Source: RGIG8050 sp045588915
GTDB lineage: Bacteria > Bacillota > Clostridia > Christensenellales > UBA1242
Direction: 5' to 3'
Length of the DNA: 64,000 bases
Assembly: GCA_045588915.1 (NCBI GenBank)
Contig: JAZNFA010000003.1
Location: 52,509 to 116,508, forward strand
Positions 42,858-51,863 of the stretch are shown piece by piece. The notes beneath the pieces are model-generated. The model worked only from the letters and a program-made list of their open reading frames with translations. It did not search any database and was not told where the DNA came from. Made by a program: the position numbers and the translations under genes. Positions within the stretch are counted from its first letter, which is position 1, and every line of letters starts with the position of its first letter.

Positions 42858-43868
42858 TTATGCACCACAAGCAACTAATGCTGCTGTTTCAAAATAACTA
42901 TGTGGGTCATTGGCGTATTTCAAAGTTGTTTCCAAATTAGCAAAAATACGTAACGCCGTTGCCAAACGTGGACTGGGTTTTTGAACATAAGCATCCTTAA
43001 TTGCATTTAATGTCCCATTTAAAATGCGTGCCGTACCCGTTGAACTATTGAAAATTTGGTTTACCGTATCACGCACAGCTTGTGGTTCACCTGCCACTAT
43101 TTGATTAACCAATTGTTGGAAAATTTGCGCATCAAGACCACCAACCACTTTGTTAATCATTGCCGTCGTAACTGCATCTTTTCCACAATATGCCGCCACC
43201 GTATCAGCAAAAGATAAAGCATCACGAACACTGCCTTGACCTTCCTTTGCAATCAAAGTAACCGAAGCATCATCAGCAACAATCTTTTCTGCTTGAAAAA
43301 CTTTTTTCACAACTTTTTCAATTTCACCCAAAGCTACATTTTGGAAATTAAAACGCAAACAACGACTTTGGACAGTTGGCAACAATTTATGTGGTTCGGT
43401 TGTTGCCAAAACAAAAATCACGTGCGCTGGTGGTTCTTCCAAAGTTTTCAACAAAGCATTAAACGCTGACCCCGAAAACATATGCACTTCGTCGATAATG
43501 TAAACTTTATACTTACCGACAACAGGTGGATATTTTACGCTTTCAATTAAGTCACGGACAGCATCAACACCATTATTACTTGCAGCGTCAATTTCAAAGA
43601 TATCCATACTTTTATTTGGATTTTGACACCACGCACATTTGCCACAAACTTTTCCATTGTGAAAATTCTCGCAATTGACAGCATCAGCAAAAATTTTCGC
43701 GACCGAAGTTTTTCCAGTACCACGTGTTCCACAAAATAAATATGCGTGTCCAATTTTTTGGTTAGCAATTTGATTGCTCAAAGTTCGGGTAATAAAATCT
43801 TGACCAACAACTTCAGCAAAATTTTTTGGACGATAAACACGATAAAAAGATTTTACGTTACTACTCAT
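42858..43868 (-). CDS. dnaX: DNA polymerase III subunit gamma-like DnaX, short
   Basis: 336 residues. Clamp-loader AAA+ ATPase: FCGTRGTGKTSVAKIFADA (Walker A), zinc module CGKCAWCQNP with an upstream Cys, YIIDEVHMFS (Walker B), TLEEPPAHVIFVLATTEPHKLLPTVQSRC (cut here at SRC, sensor 1). It ends after the domain III collar, so it matches the gamma form; full Firmicutes DnaX is about 550 residues. The ATG overlaps the parA TAG/TAA region (TAATGAG). Confidence 0.95.
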   Translation of the reverse strand: MSSNVKSFYRVYRPKNFAEVVGQDFITRTLSNQIANQKIGHAYLFCGTRGTGKTSVAKIFADAVNCENFHNGKVCGKCAWCQNPNKSMDIFEIDAASNNGVDAVRDLIESVKYPPVVGKYKVYIIDEVHMFSGSAFNALLKTLEEPPAHVIFVLATTEPHKLLPTVQSRCLRFNFQNVALGEIEKVVKKVFQAEKIVADDASVTLIAKEGQGSVRDALSFADTVAAYCGKDAVTTAMINKVVGGLDAQIFQQLVNQIVAGEPQAVRDTVNQIFNSSTGTARILNGTLNAIKDAYVQKPSPRLATALRIFANLETTLKYANDPHSYFETAALVACGA

Positions 43869-44638
43869 TAGTCGCGTTGCCTCTTCATAAATTCAAATGC
43901 TAATTCACGATAAGCCTTCGCACCAGGACATTTTGCATCATAAACACAAATTGGTTTTCCATAACTTGGTGCTTCTGCTAAACGCACATTGCGAGGAATT
44001 TTTGTATTAAAAACTTTACGACCAAAGAATTTTAACAATTCGGCTTGCACTTGTTTAGTTAATAAATTGTTTGTCATCATCGTCACCAAAACACCTTCAA
44101 TATCAATATCTGGATTCAAGCCTTGCTTCTTAATTAAGCGAATCACACGCACCAACTGACTAATACCTTCCAAAGCAAAGTACTCACACAAAATCGGAAT
44201 AATCACAGTATCAGCAGCCGTCATCGCATTAACCGTTAACAACGTCAAAGTCGGTGGACAATCAATAAAAATATAATCATAACTATCACGAATCTTATTC
44301 AAGCAATTACGTAAAATTTGTTCACGTCCACTCATACGTACTAACTCAATTTCTGCACCACTTAAATCCTGTGTACTCGGCAAAATTTCCAACCCTTTCA
44401 CCGAAGTTAATTGAATCGCATCAGTTGGGTCAACTTGGTCACACATTACATTATAAACTGAAACAGTTTCATCAGTTACTTCCACACCAACACCACTACT
44501 TGCATTATGTTGAGGGTCAAAATCCACAATCAAAACTTTCTTTCCTAAATCGTGCGCCAAATATGCAGCCAAGTTGATACAGGTTGTTGTCTTACCAACC
44601 CCACCTTTTTGCATTGCCACAGCAACAATTTTTCCCAT
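43868..44638 (-). CDS. parA: ParA/Soj chromosome-partition ATPase
   Basis: 256 residues. Deviant Walker A MQKGGVGKTTTCINLAAYL, VLIVDFDPQHNAS (Walker A'), FIDCPPTLTLLTVNA (Walker B). ParA forms ATP dimers on the nucleoid and moves ParB-parS complexes. AAAGGAG before the ATG. parB is upstream and has its own promoter; parA may be transcribed from the 122-bp AT-rich gap (44639-44760) or together with parB. dnaX follows with overlapping stop/start. Confidence 0.96.
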   Translation of the reverse strand: MGKIVAVAMQKGGVGKTTTCINLAAYLAHDLGKKVLIVDFDPQHNASSGVGVEVTDETVSVYNVMCDQVDPTDAIQLTSVKGLEILPSTQDLSGAEIELVRMSGREQILRNCLNKIRDSYDYIFIDCPPTLTLLTVNAMTAADTVIIPILCEYFALEGISQLVRVIRLIKKQGLNPDIDIEGVLVTMMTNNLLTKQVQAELLKFFGRKVFNTKIPRNVRLAEAPSYGKPICVYDAKCPGAKAYRELAFEFMKRQRD

Positions 44639-44760
44639 TTTTTCTTGAACTCCTTTCGCTTTTTACCTTACCAGCATAACATATAACAAAATTTTTTACC
44701 AGTTTTCTGCCAAATTTATAATTTGGTACAACATATAGTGTAATAATATATTATATAATA

Positions 44761-45669
44761 CTATATCTTGTGGTTTTTTAAATAATTAACCACTCTTTCC
44801 AGTTCTTCAGCCGCATAATAAGCAATTACAACCTTACCACGTTCCAAAGTTCCGTCAATTTTGACCTTTGTACCAATTGCACGTGACAAGATTTTTTCTT
44901 GTTCACGAATTTCCGGCGCTTTGCTTGGTTTAGCTTTGCTTGTACCAAAATCAAAAGAAGTTGTTTTTCCTTCGATTAAATCTCCCAAAGCACGCACCGA
45001 CAAACCTTCATTCACAGCACGACGCGCAAAGTCAATTTGCTTTTGTTCGTCGCTAACACTCATCAAACGAATTGCGTGACCAGCTGTTAATTGTTGATTA
45101 CTAATGTATTGTTGAATCTCCTGTGGCAAACTCAACAAGCGTAAAGAATTGGCAATTGTACTACGTGGCTTTGATAAACGCTCAGCAACCTTTTCCTGTG
45201 TCAATTTGTGTTCGTCCATTAATTTCTTAATTCCTAACGCCAACTCAATCTCATTCAAGTCAGCACGTTGTAAGTTTTCAATAATTGCAATTTCTGCTAC
45301 TTGCTTCGGATTAAATTTCTTAATCACAGCTGGAATTTCCACTAACCCAGCCATACGCGCTGCACGCCAACGACGTTCCCCAGCAACAATCATAAAACGA
45401 TTTCCCACTGGGGTGACCAGGATTGGTTGAACTACGCCATAAGTTTTAATACTTTCTGCTAACTCTCTTAAACTTTCTTGATTAAAAACTTTACGTGGTT
45501 GATCGATATTATTATCAATCATTGCAATTGCAATTTGTTGCACACCATCATCATTTGCATCTTTTACTTGTTCATTACCAGTTACATCACTCATTGGTGT
45601 TAATTCATCGTCCAAAACGATACCACCAAACAATGCACCCAGACCTTTACCTAATTTTTTTTCTGCCAT
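44761..45669 (-). CDS. parB: ParB/Spo0J chromosome-partition protein
   Basis: 302 residues. N-terminal KLGKGLGALFGG, CTPase motifs (ILVTPVGNRFMIVAGERRW, IIENLQRADLNEIE), then the parS-binding helix-turn-helix (LTQEKVAERLSKPRSTIANSLRLL). ParB loads on parS as a sliding clamp. Four identical parS-like palindromes follow in the region upstream of its start. The -10 box TACAAT ends 6 bases before the ATG; the nearest palindrome abuts the -35, so ParB could repress its own gene. Confidence 0.96.
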   Translation of the reverse strand: MAEKKLGKGLGALFGGIVLDDELTPMSDVTGNEQVKDANDDGVQQIAIAMIDNNIDQPRKVFNQESLRELAESIKTYGVVQPILVTPVGNRFMIVAGERRWRAARMAGLVEIPAVIKKFNPKQVAEIAIIENLQRADLNEIELALGIKKLMDEHKLTQEKVAERLSKPRSTIANSLRLLSLPQEIQQYISNQQLTAGHAIRLMSVSDEQKQIDFARRAVNEGLSVRALGDLIEGKTTSFDFGTSKAKPSKAPEIREQEKILSRAIGTKVKIDGTLERGKVVIAYYAAEELERVVNYLKNHKI

Positions 45670-45675
45670 AACTTA

Positions 45676-45704
45676 ATTGTAAATGTCTTTCACAAAAAAA
45701 GCAA
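45676..45704 (-). promoter_or_regulatory. Promoter of parB, predicted leaderless
   Basis: TTGCTT (45699-45704), 17-bp spacer, TACAAT (45676-45681), 6 bases, ATG at 45669. A parS-like site begins 3 bp upstream of the -35. Confidence 0.55.
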
Positions 45705-45706
45705 AT

Positions 45707-45722
45707 TGTTTAACGTTAAACA
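45707..45722. promoter_or_regulatory. parS-like site 1
   Basis: TGTTTAACGTTAAACA, a perfect 16-bp palindrome. It differs from the Bacillus parS TGTTTCACGTGAAACA only by a symmetric C-to-A and G-to-T change. Adjacent to the parB promoter. Confidence 0.75.
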
Positions 45723-46229
45723 ATTTTAATAAAAATACCACAAAAAAACAGCGACATAGACAACATTTTCCGAATAAACATTCAAACTCAGACAAAAGTT
45801 TTAAAAAAACAAACCAAACATAAAAACAAACAAGACAAATTTTTACTTATTCTCGCAATCATCAAAAATGACAAACAATAACTAAATACTGCGTACATTC
45901 AATCTTACAAAGGTCTAATTCATTTATTTGCCGTTTCATTTTTAACACCTTTCAGTTTATTAAAACTTTTTTTACCAACATCACATTTTCAGAATAAGCA
46001 ACACAAAATTTCAATTGAACAAATTGCATCACATTTGATTACATATATTTTACAGTGAATATTTTTATCTAGCTAAATAAAAAAACATTAAGTCATTACA
46101 ATATCAATTTTGCTTTGTCATTTTAAATTAGTTTACACACACAAACAAGGACAAACAAGCGATTTACAACCCTGGAAGTTATTAACATTATCAATGTAAA
46201 CAATTATTTACAAGTCAATCAAGTTTAAT

Positions 46230-46245
46230 TGTTTAACGTTAAACA
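46230..46245. promoter_or_regulatory. parS-like site 2
   Basis: Identical TGTTTAACGTTAAACA, flanked by AAT and ATT on its two sides, extending the dyad. Confidence 0.75.
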
Positions 46246-46371
46246 ATTTCAATTTAAACATAACGACAAAACACCTTAAAATAAAAAAGAAAGTTATTTA
46301 CAATCACAATGTAAATAAACCTTAGTTAAAACTAACATAATAATTAACATTACTTTATTATATCAACACAT

Positions 46372-46387
46372 TGTTTAACGTTAAACA
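46372..46387. promoter_or_regulatory. parS-like site 3
   Basis: Identical TGTTTAACGTTAAACA, flanked by ACAT and ATTC. Confidence 0.75.
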
Positions 46388-46460
46388 ATTCCCAAAATAC
46401 ACATAAGATTAAGGCAAATAATTTTTCCCTATTTAACACAAAAAAGCAGGCATTCGAAAA

Positions 46461-46476
46461 TGTTTAACGTTAAACA
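46461..46476. promoter_or_regulatory. parS-like site 4
   Basis: Identical TGTTTAACGTTAAACA, ending 32 bp before the -35 box of the CvpA-like gene. Confidence 0.75.
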
Positions 46477-46508
46477 ATTTATCTTATCTGAGATTAAACA
46501 TAGCACAC

Positions 46509-46538
46509 TTGACATAATCCGACACCAAAGGGTATAAT
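46509..46538 (+). promoter_or_regulatory. Consensus promoter of the CvpA-like gene, predicted leaderless
   Basis: TTGACA (46509-46514), 18-bp spacer, TATAAT (46533-46538), then 6 bases to the ATG at 46545. Perfect at both boxes; the start of transcription should coincide with the A of ATG. Confidence 0.8.
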
Positions 46539-46544
46539 AAAAAT

Positions 46545-47111
46545 ATGAAAGCAGGATTAGTAGCAGATATCATTGTTGCAATACTTATTCTCATTAACTT
46601 GATTGTTTGCACACGTCTTGGTTTTGTTCGCTGTGTACTTCAATTTTTTTCAACTATCTTAGCGCTATCTGTTGCTTTGTTATCAGCAACACCTCTTGCA
46701 AATTTCTGTGACAAAAATTGGAACTGGGTTTCAGCAATTGAGAATTGGCACATTCCATTTATTAGTGCAAACACAATTTTAAAACTGCTAATTGGAATTG
46801 CTGTTTTTGTTTTAGTACGTCTGGTTTGTATTTTAATTGATAAACTCCTAAGACATTTAAAAGAAAAATTAAAAGCCGTCAATATCATCGACCGTATTCT
46901 TGGAACAGTTTTTGGATGCCTAGCAGCTTTATTTGAATTAACCTTAGCCTTTATTATTATCAACCAATTCGGTTGGGCATCAGCATTATCATTAACTCCC
47001 GAAGCAGGTGGATTCTTCGCTTATCGACTTTTTGAATTTTGTCGCACATATATGTTTAATATCATCGGCGAAATTTTTGCAATGGCTTCGGCATCAACCC
47101 CAAAAATCTAA
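46545..47111 (+). CDS. CvpA family membrane protein
   Basis: 188 residues with four hydrophobic segments (about 4-24, 28-48, 78-100, 118-145). The start D-I-x-V-A-I-L-I-L-I-N with L-G-F-V-R and the later NIIDRILGTVFGCLAALFE match the CvpA/colicin V production family, whose cellular role is unclear. It is transcribed away from the parS region, from a leaderless consensus promoter, and ends before a strong terminator. Confidence 0.75.
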   Translation: MKAGLVADIIVAILILINLIVCTRLGFVRCVLQFFSTILALSVALLSATPLANFCDKNWNWVSAIENWHIPFISANTILKLLIGIAVFVLVRLVCILIDKLLRHLKEKLKAVNIIDRILGTVFGCLAALFELTLAFIIINQFGWASALSLTPEAGGFFAYRLFEFCRTYMFNIIGEIFAMASASTPKI

Positions 47112-47150
47112 CTACAATCTTAATCGAACATAAAGTTATTAACATTAAAC

Positions 47151-47188
47151 AAAAAGTTACTTACATTCAAATTGTAAGTAACTTTTTT
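47151..47188. terminator. Bidirectional terminator between cvpA-like gene and recF
   Basis: Fourteen-base perfect stem AAAAAGTTACTTAC/GTAAGTAACTTTTT with a 9-base loop; T-tracts are available on both strands. It overlaps the recF stop codon. Confidence 0.9.
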
Positions 47189-48227
47189 AATCTGAACAGA
47201 CAGTGCCGTTTTTAATTTGAAAGATTTTTCCAACCGGGGGAGCATCGGTTGCCGTGATAACCACCTGTGTATCGGCAATGATTTTTAGCAGTCTCTCTTG
47301 ACGACTGCTATCTAACTCACTAAAAACATCATCCAACAAAAGGATTGGTTTTTCACCAGTCAAATCAGCAAATAAATCCAACTCGGCCAATTTAATCGAA
47401 AGAGCAACGGTGCGTTGTTGTCCTTGACTTCCGTACATACGCACATCTTTGCCATTGATTAAAATTGCCAAATCATCACGATGTGGACCTACCGTTGTGG
47501 TACATAATCGCATATCACGTTCTCGCGCATTTTCCAAAGCTTGCGCAAAATCAGTCGCCGTTTCATAAGTCAGACTGATTGTTTCTTGATTACCGGTTAA
47601 TGCTCGATGCTTTGCAATAACATACGGTATTAGTTTTGCAATAAAGGCTTGGCGTTTTTGGATTAAAATTGAACCTTGCTTAATTAACTGCGCATCCCAA
47701 ATACTTAATTCACGTAAATCGCACTTATTTTTCAGACTGGCATTACGTTGTTGCAAAATCTTATTATAACGGGAGAGTGCATAAAAATATGTTTTATCAA
47801 TCTGTGATAAATCAATATTCATAAACCGACGACGATCGGCCGGAGTTTCTTTTACCAATTTTAATTCGTCTGGTGAAAAGAAAATACAATTGATTTGTCC
47901 CATCAACTCGGCAACTTTTACAATCGGCACACGGTTAATGGAAATTGATTTTTTTAATCCTAACCCCAACCGAATTGCAATTTCCACATTGCCAAATTTT
48001 TTTTGCGCATTAACTTGCACCAAAGCATTTTCTTGACCAAATTGAACCATTTCGTTATCACGTACCGTACGCCAACCACGACCAACGCAAGATAAATAAA
48101 TTGCTTCTAATAAATTAGTCTTTCCTTGTGCATTCGGACCAACTAAAACATTAATGCCTGCATCCAAATGCAGAGTAGAGCATTGATGATTGCGAAAATT
48201 ATGTACAGTTAAACTGGTAATGCGCAT
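47187..48227 (-). CDS. recF: RecF recombination mediator
   Basis: 346 residues from the ATG at 48227 (MRITSLTVHNFRNHQ). SMC-like ATPase: GPNAQGKTNLLEAIYL (Walker A), SQGQQRTVALSIKLAEL (signature), PILLLDDVFSELDSSRQ (Walker B). Loads RecA at gaps with RecO/RecR. recF often lies beside dnaA/dnaN; neither is here, but parAB and parS are only 2 kb away. TATACT ends 7 bases before the ATG with no ribosome binding site. Confidence 0.95.
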   Translation of the reverse strand: MRITSLTVHNFRNHQCSTLHLDAGINVLVGPNAQGKTNLLEAIYLSCVGRGWRTVRDNEMVQFGQENALVQVNAQKKFGNVEIAIRLGLGLKKSISINRVPIVKVAELMGQINCIFFSPDELKLVKETPADRRRFMNIDLSQIDKTYFYALSRYNKILQQRNASLKNKCDLRELSIWDAQLIKQGSILIQKRQAFIAKLIPYVIAKHRALTGNQETISLTYETATDFAQALENARERDMRLCTTTVGPHRDDLAILINGKDVRMYGSQGQQRTVALSIKLAELDLFADLTGEKPILLLDDVFSELDSSRQERLLKIIADTQVVITATDAPPVGKIFQIKNGTVCSD

Positions 48228-48241
48228 TACATATAGTATAC

Positions 48242-48273
48242 AAAAAAACCGTAGCAAAGCCACGGTTTTTTTT
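48242..48273 (-). terminator. Terminator of the membrane gene at 48294
   Basis: On the minus strand AAAAAAACCGTGGC-TTT-GCTACGGTTTTTTT: stem of about 14 pairs with one mismatch, followed by a T-tract. It lies directly upstream of the recF -10 box. Confidence 0.85.
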
Positions 48274-48293
48274 ATAAGTTTGTTAGATTAAAC

Positions 48294-48839
48294 TTATTTA
48301 GCTGCTTTTGTTGTTTTTTTTGCAGGTGCTTTTTTTGGAGCTTCTGCAGGAGTTTCAACAGCTGGTTGTTCTGCAACTACTGGAGCTACAGGAGCTTTTG
48401 CAGGAATTGCAGTTGATTCTACGAAACGAGTAACACCTTTGATTAATGGATGTAAACCAAAAACAATGAATGGAACCCATAACATATAGAAACGAATTTG
48501 TGCTTCTTCACCAGCGAAAACAACTAAGTCTGCATTTTGGCATGAAGCAACAATAATGTAAACCAACAAAGCAAGAGTTGCGATGCCGCCGATTACCATA
48601 TAAATCACGCTAACAGCTTTTTTGCTTTGCAATGACTTAACGATAGTAATTGCTACCATACCGAAGAAGAATGCAATGGTCGAAACCAATAATGCAATGC
48701 TGTTGAATTGAACTAACCAATCTTCTGATGAGAAAATTGATTTAGCATTGATTACCCATGCAATAACTGCAATCACACCGCCAATTAAATAAAGGAATGC
48801 TAGTGAAAGTCGCGACCAGTTCTTACGAATAAAATCCAT
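48294..48839 (-). CDS. Four-helix membrane protein with Ala/Pro/Lys tail, unknown
   Basis: 181 residues from the ATG at 48839 (MDFIRKNWSRLSLA), which has AAAAGGAGAA upstream. Four hydrophobic segments (about 12-33, 50-68, 78-99, 113-128), then a tail of repeated APVAP, PAEAPKKAPAKK. Such tails resemble histone H1-like or ribosome-associated basic tails. TATACT about 90 bases upstream (near 48905) could be its -10 box. No family recognised. Confidence 0.75.
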   Translation of the reverse strand: MDFIRKNWSRLSLAFLYLIGGVIAVIAWVINAKSIFSSEDWLVQFNSIALLVSTIAFFFGMVAITIVKSLQSKKAVSVIYMVIGGIATLALLVYIIVASCQNADLVVFAGEEAQIRFYMLWVPFIVFGLHPLIKGVTRFVESTAIPAKAPVAPVVAEQPAVETPAEAPKKAPAKKTTKAAK

Positions 48840-49001
48840 GACATTTCTCCTTTTAATTTGGGCGCATCCCAAAAAATTTTTACTTAACGTAAATCTACTT
48901 TTAGTATAACTAATTTTTTAATTTCTCACAAATCATTTTTAGCTTTTCTTCAATTTTTAACCTTGACAGGCCACTACAAAACTATGATAAGATAAAGATA
49001 G

Positions 49002-50162
49002 ATGATCAACACAGATGTTGTTTTTCCTGATTTTCAAAATAGTATTGTTAATCTCGCATGTACGTTCGTCCAGTTTTTGGGACAAAAACCACAGCACACC
49101 ATCTTACCCAAACTTGCCGAAAAATTAAAACCAGATTATGAAAATATTGTCTATCTCGTGATTGACGGTATGGGCGCACGCATTTTAGAAAAAAATTTAC
49201 CAACAGAAAGCTTTTTCCGTCGCCACCAAATTCAAACAGTAACTTCTGTCTTTCCATCGACAACAACATCAGCAACAACTTCTTTAATCAGTGGGTTAGT
49301 ACCTGCCGAACACGGTTGGTTTGCCTGGGCACTGAATTTCAATGGGGAAGTGGTCGAGTTATTCCGTAACCGTAATTTTTACACGAAAGAATTTTTAGCT
49401 AATCCGAATTTTGTCCAAAATAAATTGCCTTACCCAAATTTGTGGGACAACCAAACAACGTCACGTGCAATTTACACACTCTTTCCCCAAATTTCCTATA
49501 AAAATTCTGCACCACACCAGCTGGAATATAATTCCTTGGGACAAATGTTCCGAAAGCTACACAAAATATGTAGTCAGCCTGCCGAAAAATTTATTTACGC
49601 ATATTATCCAGATTTTGATTCGACAATGCACCGTTACGGCACAACGGCACGACAAGCAAAAAAACTGCTACAAAAATTGGAACACAAAATTGAAAAATTA
49701 GCCAAACGTCATCCGAAAACTTTGTTTGTGATCACAGCCGACCACGGTCAAACCGATATTCACGGTTATACCTATATCTATCAAGACACCGAAATTCAAA
49801 ATTGTTTAGCACATCCGATTGCGTGGGATTCACGTGCCACATCTTTTAAAATCAAACCCGATTGCCACGAAAGATTCCAAAAAGCTTTCCAGAAATATAC
49901 CCAAGATTATACTTTATTGACAGCCGAAGAAGCAATTCAAAAAGGTATGTTTGGCAAATTTCAATTACGTCCTGATTTACGCCAATATTTAGGTGATTAT
50001 ATAGCTGTCGGTAAAGATACGGGCAATTTAATGGTACTCAAAGACCCACAAAAAAGACCATTGAATCGTGGTTCACATTCTGGAATGACAGCCGACGAAA
50101 TGTATGTTCCTGTTATTGTCATTCAAGGTGGTAAACGCCAAAAAGGGAATAACAATGCCTGA
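49002..50162 (+). CDS. Alkaline phosphatase superfamily nucleotide pyrophosphatase/phosphodiesterase
   Basis: 386 residues, no signal peptide. Metal and nucleophile motifs: VYLVIDGMGARIL, FPSTTTSATTSLISGLVPAEHGWFAW (nucleophile Thr in the first part), YYPDFDSTMHRYG, and VITADHGQTDIHG, with a final GSHSGM providing the last histidine. This is the type I phosphodiesterase/pyrophosphatase pattern; substrate unknown, cytoplasmic. Coupled to mutM (8-base overlap). TTGACA begins 39 bases before the ATG, consistent with a very short or absent leader. Confidence 0.88.
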   Translation: MINTDVVFPDFQNSIVNLACTFVQFLGQKPQHTILPKLAEKLKPDYENIVYLVIDGMGARILEKNLPTESFFRRHQIQTVTSVFPSTTTSATTSLISGLVPAEHGWFAWALNFNGEVVELFRNRNFYTKEFLANPNFVQNKLPYPNLWDNQTTSRAIYTLFPQISYKNSAPHQLEYNSLGQMFRKLHKICSQPAEKFIYAYYPDFDSTMHRYGTTARQAKKLLQKLEHKIEKLAKRHPKTLFVITADHGQTDIHGYTYIYQDTEIQNCLAHPIAWDSRATSFKIKPDCHERFQKAFQKYTQDYTLLTAEEAIQKGMFGKFQLRPDLRQYLGDYIAVGKDTGNLMVLKDPQKRPLNRGSHSGMTADEMYVPVIVIQGGKRQKGNNNA

Positions 50163-50970
50163 ATTACCCGAAGTCGAAACCGTTCGAACTGTTTTAATAC
50201 CATATCTTGTGGAGCAAAAAATTTCCGACACAATTATTAACTTACCCAAAATCTTAAAAAACATTACCCCACAGGATTTTCAAACTAAAATAACAGGGCA
50301 GACCATCACAAATTTTACACGGCGTGGTAAGTTTTTAACTTTGCATTTACAAAACCAAGATTGCATTGTAATTCATTTTCGAATGACCGGAACATTAACC
50401 ATTGAAAACATAAATACGCCACCCGAAAAACATACACACATAATTTTAAATTTTACCAACGGCAAATCATTACGCTATATCGATTCACGAGGTTTTGGTC
50501 ATTGGTGGTATTTTAATAAATACCAAGAAGATACTAGTGGTCAATTATTGCTTGGTCCTGAACCACAAAATGTAACATTAAAATATTTACAACAAAAATT
50601 TAAGAACAGACAATGTCCACTGAAAAGTGCTTTACTCGACCAACACATTATCGCTGGCATTGGTAACATTTATGCCGATGAAATTTGCTTTCGTGCTCAA
50701 ATTTTACCGACAAAATCCGTTGCCAGATTGTCTGAGCCAGAATTACAACGTCTAGTGGCACAAATTCCCACCGTAATTAACGAATTTATTCAAATCCACC
50801 GTGTCCCATTTGAAGTCTTTGCAATTTCCAAAGGCAAAAGTTATCAAAAATCGACCAACCGAGCTGTTTACGGACGCAAAGGTTTACCGTGCGAAAAATG
50901 CGGACACCCACTCACAGGCATCCGCATCGGACAACGCAGTTCGGTCTTTTGCGAACATTGTCAAAAATAA
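50155..50970 (+). CDS. mutM: Formamidopyrimidine-DNA glycosylase
   Basis: 271 residues from the ATG at 50155, where MPELPEVETV gives the catalytic Pro2 and Glu3 after Met removal. THIILNFTNGKSLRYIDSRGFG holds the conserved Lys region; GIGNIYADEICFRAQI is the helix-two-turn-helix; the zinc finger is CEKCGHP...CEHC at the end. Removes 8-oxoguanine and formamidopyrimidines. The annotated frame is open further upstream but the family N-terminus fixes the start. Confidence 0.96.
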   Translation: MPELPEVETVRTVLIPYLVEQKISDTIINLPKILKNITPQDFQTKITGQTITNFTRRGKFLTLHLQNQDCIVIHFRMTGTLTIENINTPPEKHTHIILNFTNGKSLRYIDSRGFGHWWYFNKYQEDTSGQLLLGPEPQNVTLKYLQQKFKNRQCPLKSALLDQHIIAGIGNIYADEICFRAQILPTKSVARLSEPELQRLVAQIPTVINEFIQIHRVPFEVFAISKGKSYQKSTNRAVYGRKGLPCEKCGHPLTGIRIGQRSSVFCEHCQK

Positions 50971-50976
50971 AACAAT

Positions 50977-51807
50977 TTATTTAGTTTCTTCTTTTTCAAA
51001 GAAAGCTAAACCGACACAATTTGGTCCACCGTGCGCACCAACAATCGGGCCAATTTCACGTTTTTCAGTAAATTCAAAATTGAAAACTTTTTTAAAATCT
51101 TCGGCTTTTTCGCTATTGTGAATGTGTCCATAATAAATTGGCATTGTTTCATCCACATTTTTTGTAAAACGTAGCATACTACGTTTCGCTAAATTATAAC
51201 CAATACCTTTTCCCACCATTTGTAATTTTTTATTTACCACACTAATAATTGGTTTCAAATGTAAAGTATCAGCTAACAAGCCTTTCACAAAACTAATGCG
51301 TCCACCTTTGACTAAATACTTGGTAGTATCAGCAATAAAATAGATACGCACACGTTCACGTAATTTTTCCAGAGTAGTGGTCAACTCGGCCAAAGTGACA
51401 CCTTTTTGGATTAACTTCCGTGCTTCCATAACTAACGCATAATAAGCCAACGTAAAAGTTTGCGAATCAAAAATTACCAATTTGTCCGAATTTAATTCAG
51501 TCGCAGCTTGTGTCAAACTGTTAAAAGTACCGGACAAGCCACTGGAAACTGACATTACAAAAACTTCATCACCAGCATCTAACAAAGGTTTAATCACTTG
51601 AATGTAATCATTCGCATTGATTTGCATCGTCTTTGGTGCTGTCTTTGTTTTTGGTAACAAATCATAAAAAGTATCATTGTCTAAATTTTCGCCAGCTAAA
51701 TACTCTTGTTCATCAATCATCATTCGCATCGGCATTGAAATGAAACCCAATTCCTTTGCTTCTGCTGAACCAACTTCACAAGTGCAGTCTACAATCAATC
51801 TAATCAT
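50977..51807 (-). CDS. DegV family fatty-acid-binding protein
   Basis: 276 residues. IVDCTCEVG, TAPKTMQINANDYIQ, MSVSSGLSGTFNSL, IFDSQTFTLAYYALV, KYLVKGGRISFVKG and PIYYGHIHNSEKA are DegV features; the C-terminus GAHGGPNCVGLAFFEK binds the fatty-acid head group. It is 56 bases downstream of the CoA-activase gene and in the same direction, ending the MarR operon or transcribed separately (TATGAT ends 5 bases before its ATG). Convergent with mutM. Confidence 0.92.
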   Translation of the reverse strand: MIRLIVDCTCEVGSAEAKELGFISMPMRMMIDEQEYLAGENLDNDTFYDLLPKTKTAPKTMQINANDYIQVIKPLLDAGDEVFVMSVSSGLSGTFNSLTQAATELNSDKLVIFDSQTFTLAYYALVMEARKLIQKGVTLAELTTTLEKLRERVRIYFIADTTKYLVKGGRISFVKGLLADTLHLKPIISVVNKKLQMVGKGIGYNLAKRSMLRFTKNVDETMPIYYGHIHNSEKAEDFKKVFNFEFTEKREIGPIVGAHGGPNCVGLAFFEKEETK

Positions 51808-51863
51808 AACTAATCATATCACGATTAGAAACAAATATGCTAACAAAAATTACAAAAAACTTG

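Larger units (their letters stand above)
45670..46544. other. Non-coding AT-rich region with four parS-like sites
   Basis: 875 bp with no open reading frame of note. It holds four copies of one 16-bp palindrome and several copies of near-repeats of TTATTTACA and ATTAACAT type. It lies between parB and the CvpA-like gene. No dnaA, dnaN or clear cluster of TTATCCACA boxes is present, so I read it as a centromere-like region near, but not proven to be, the replication origin. Confidence 0.7.

Noticed and set aside
45670..46544. oriC with DnaA boxes
   Set aside because: Only TTATTTACA-like near matches with two differences from TTATCCACA are seen, with no dnaA or dnaN, so I call only the parS cluster.
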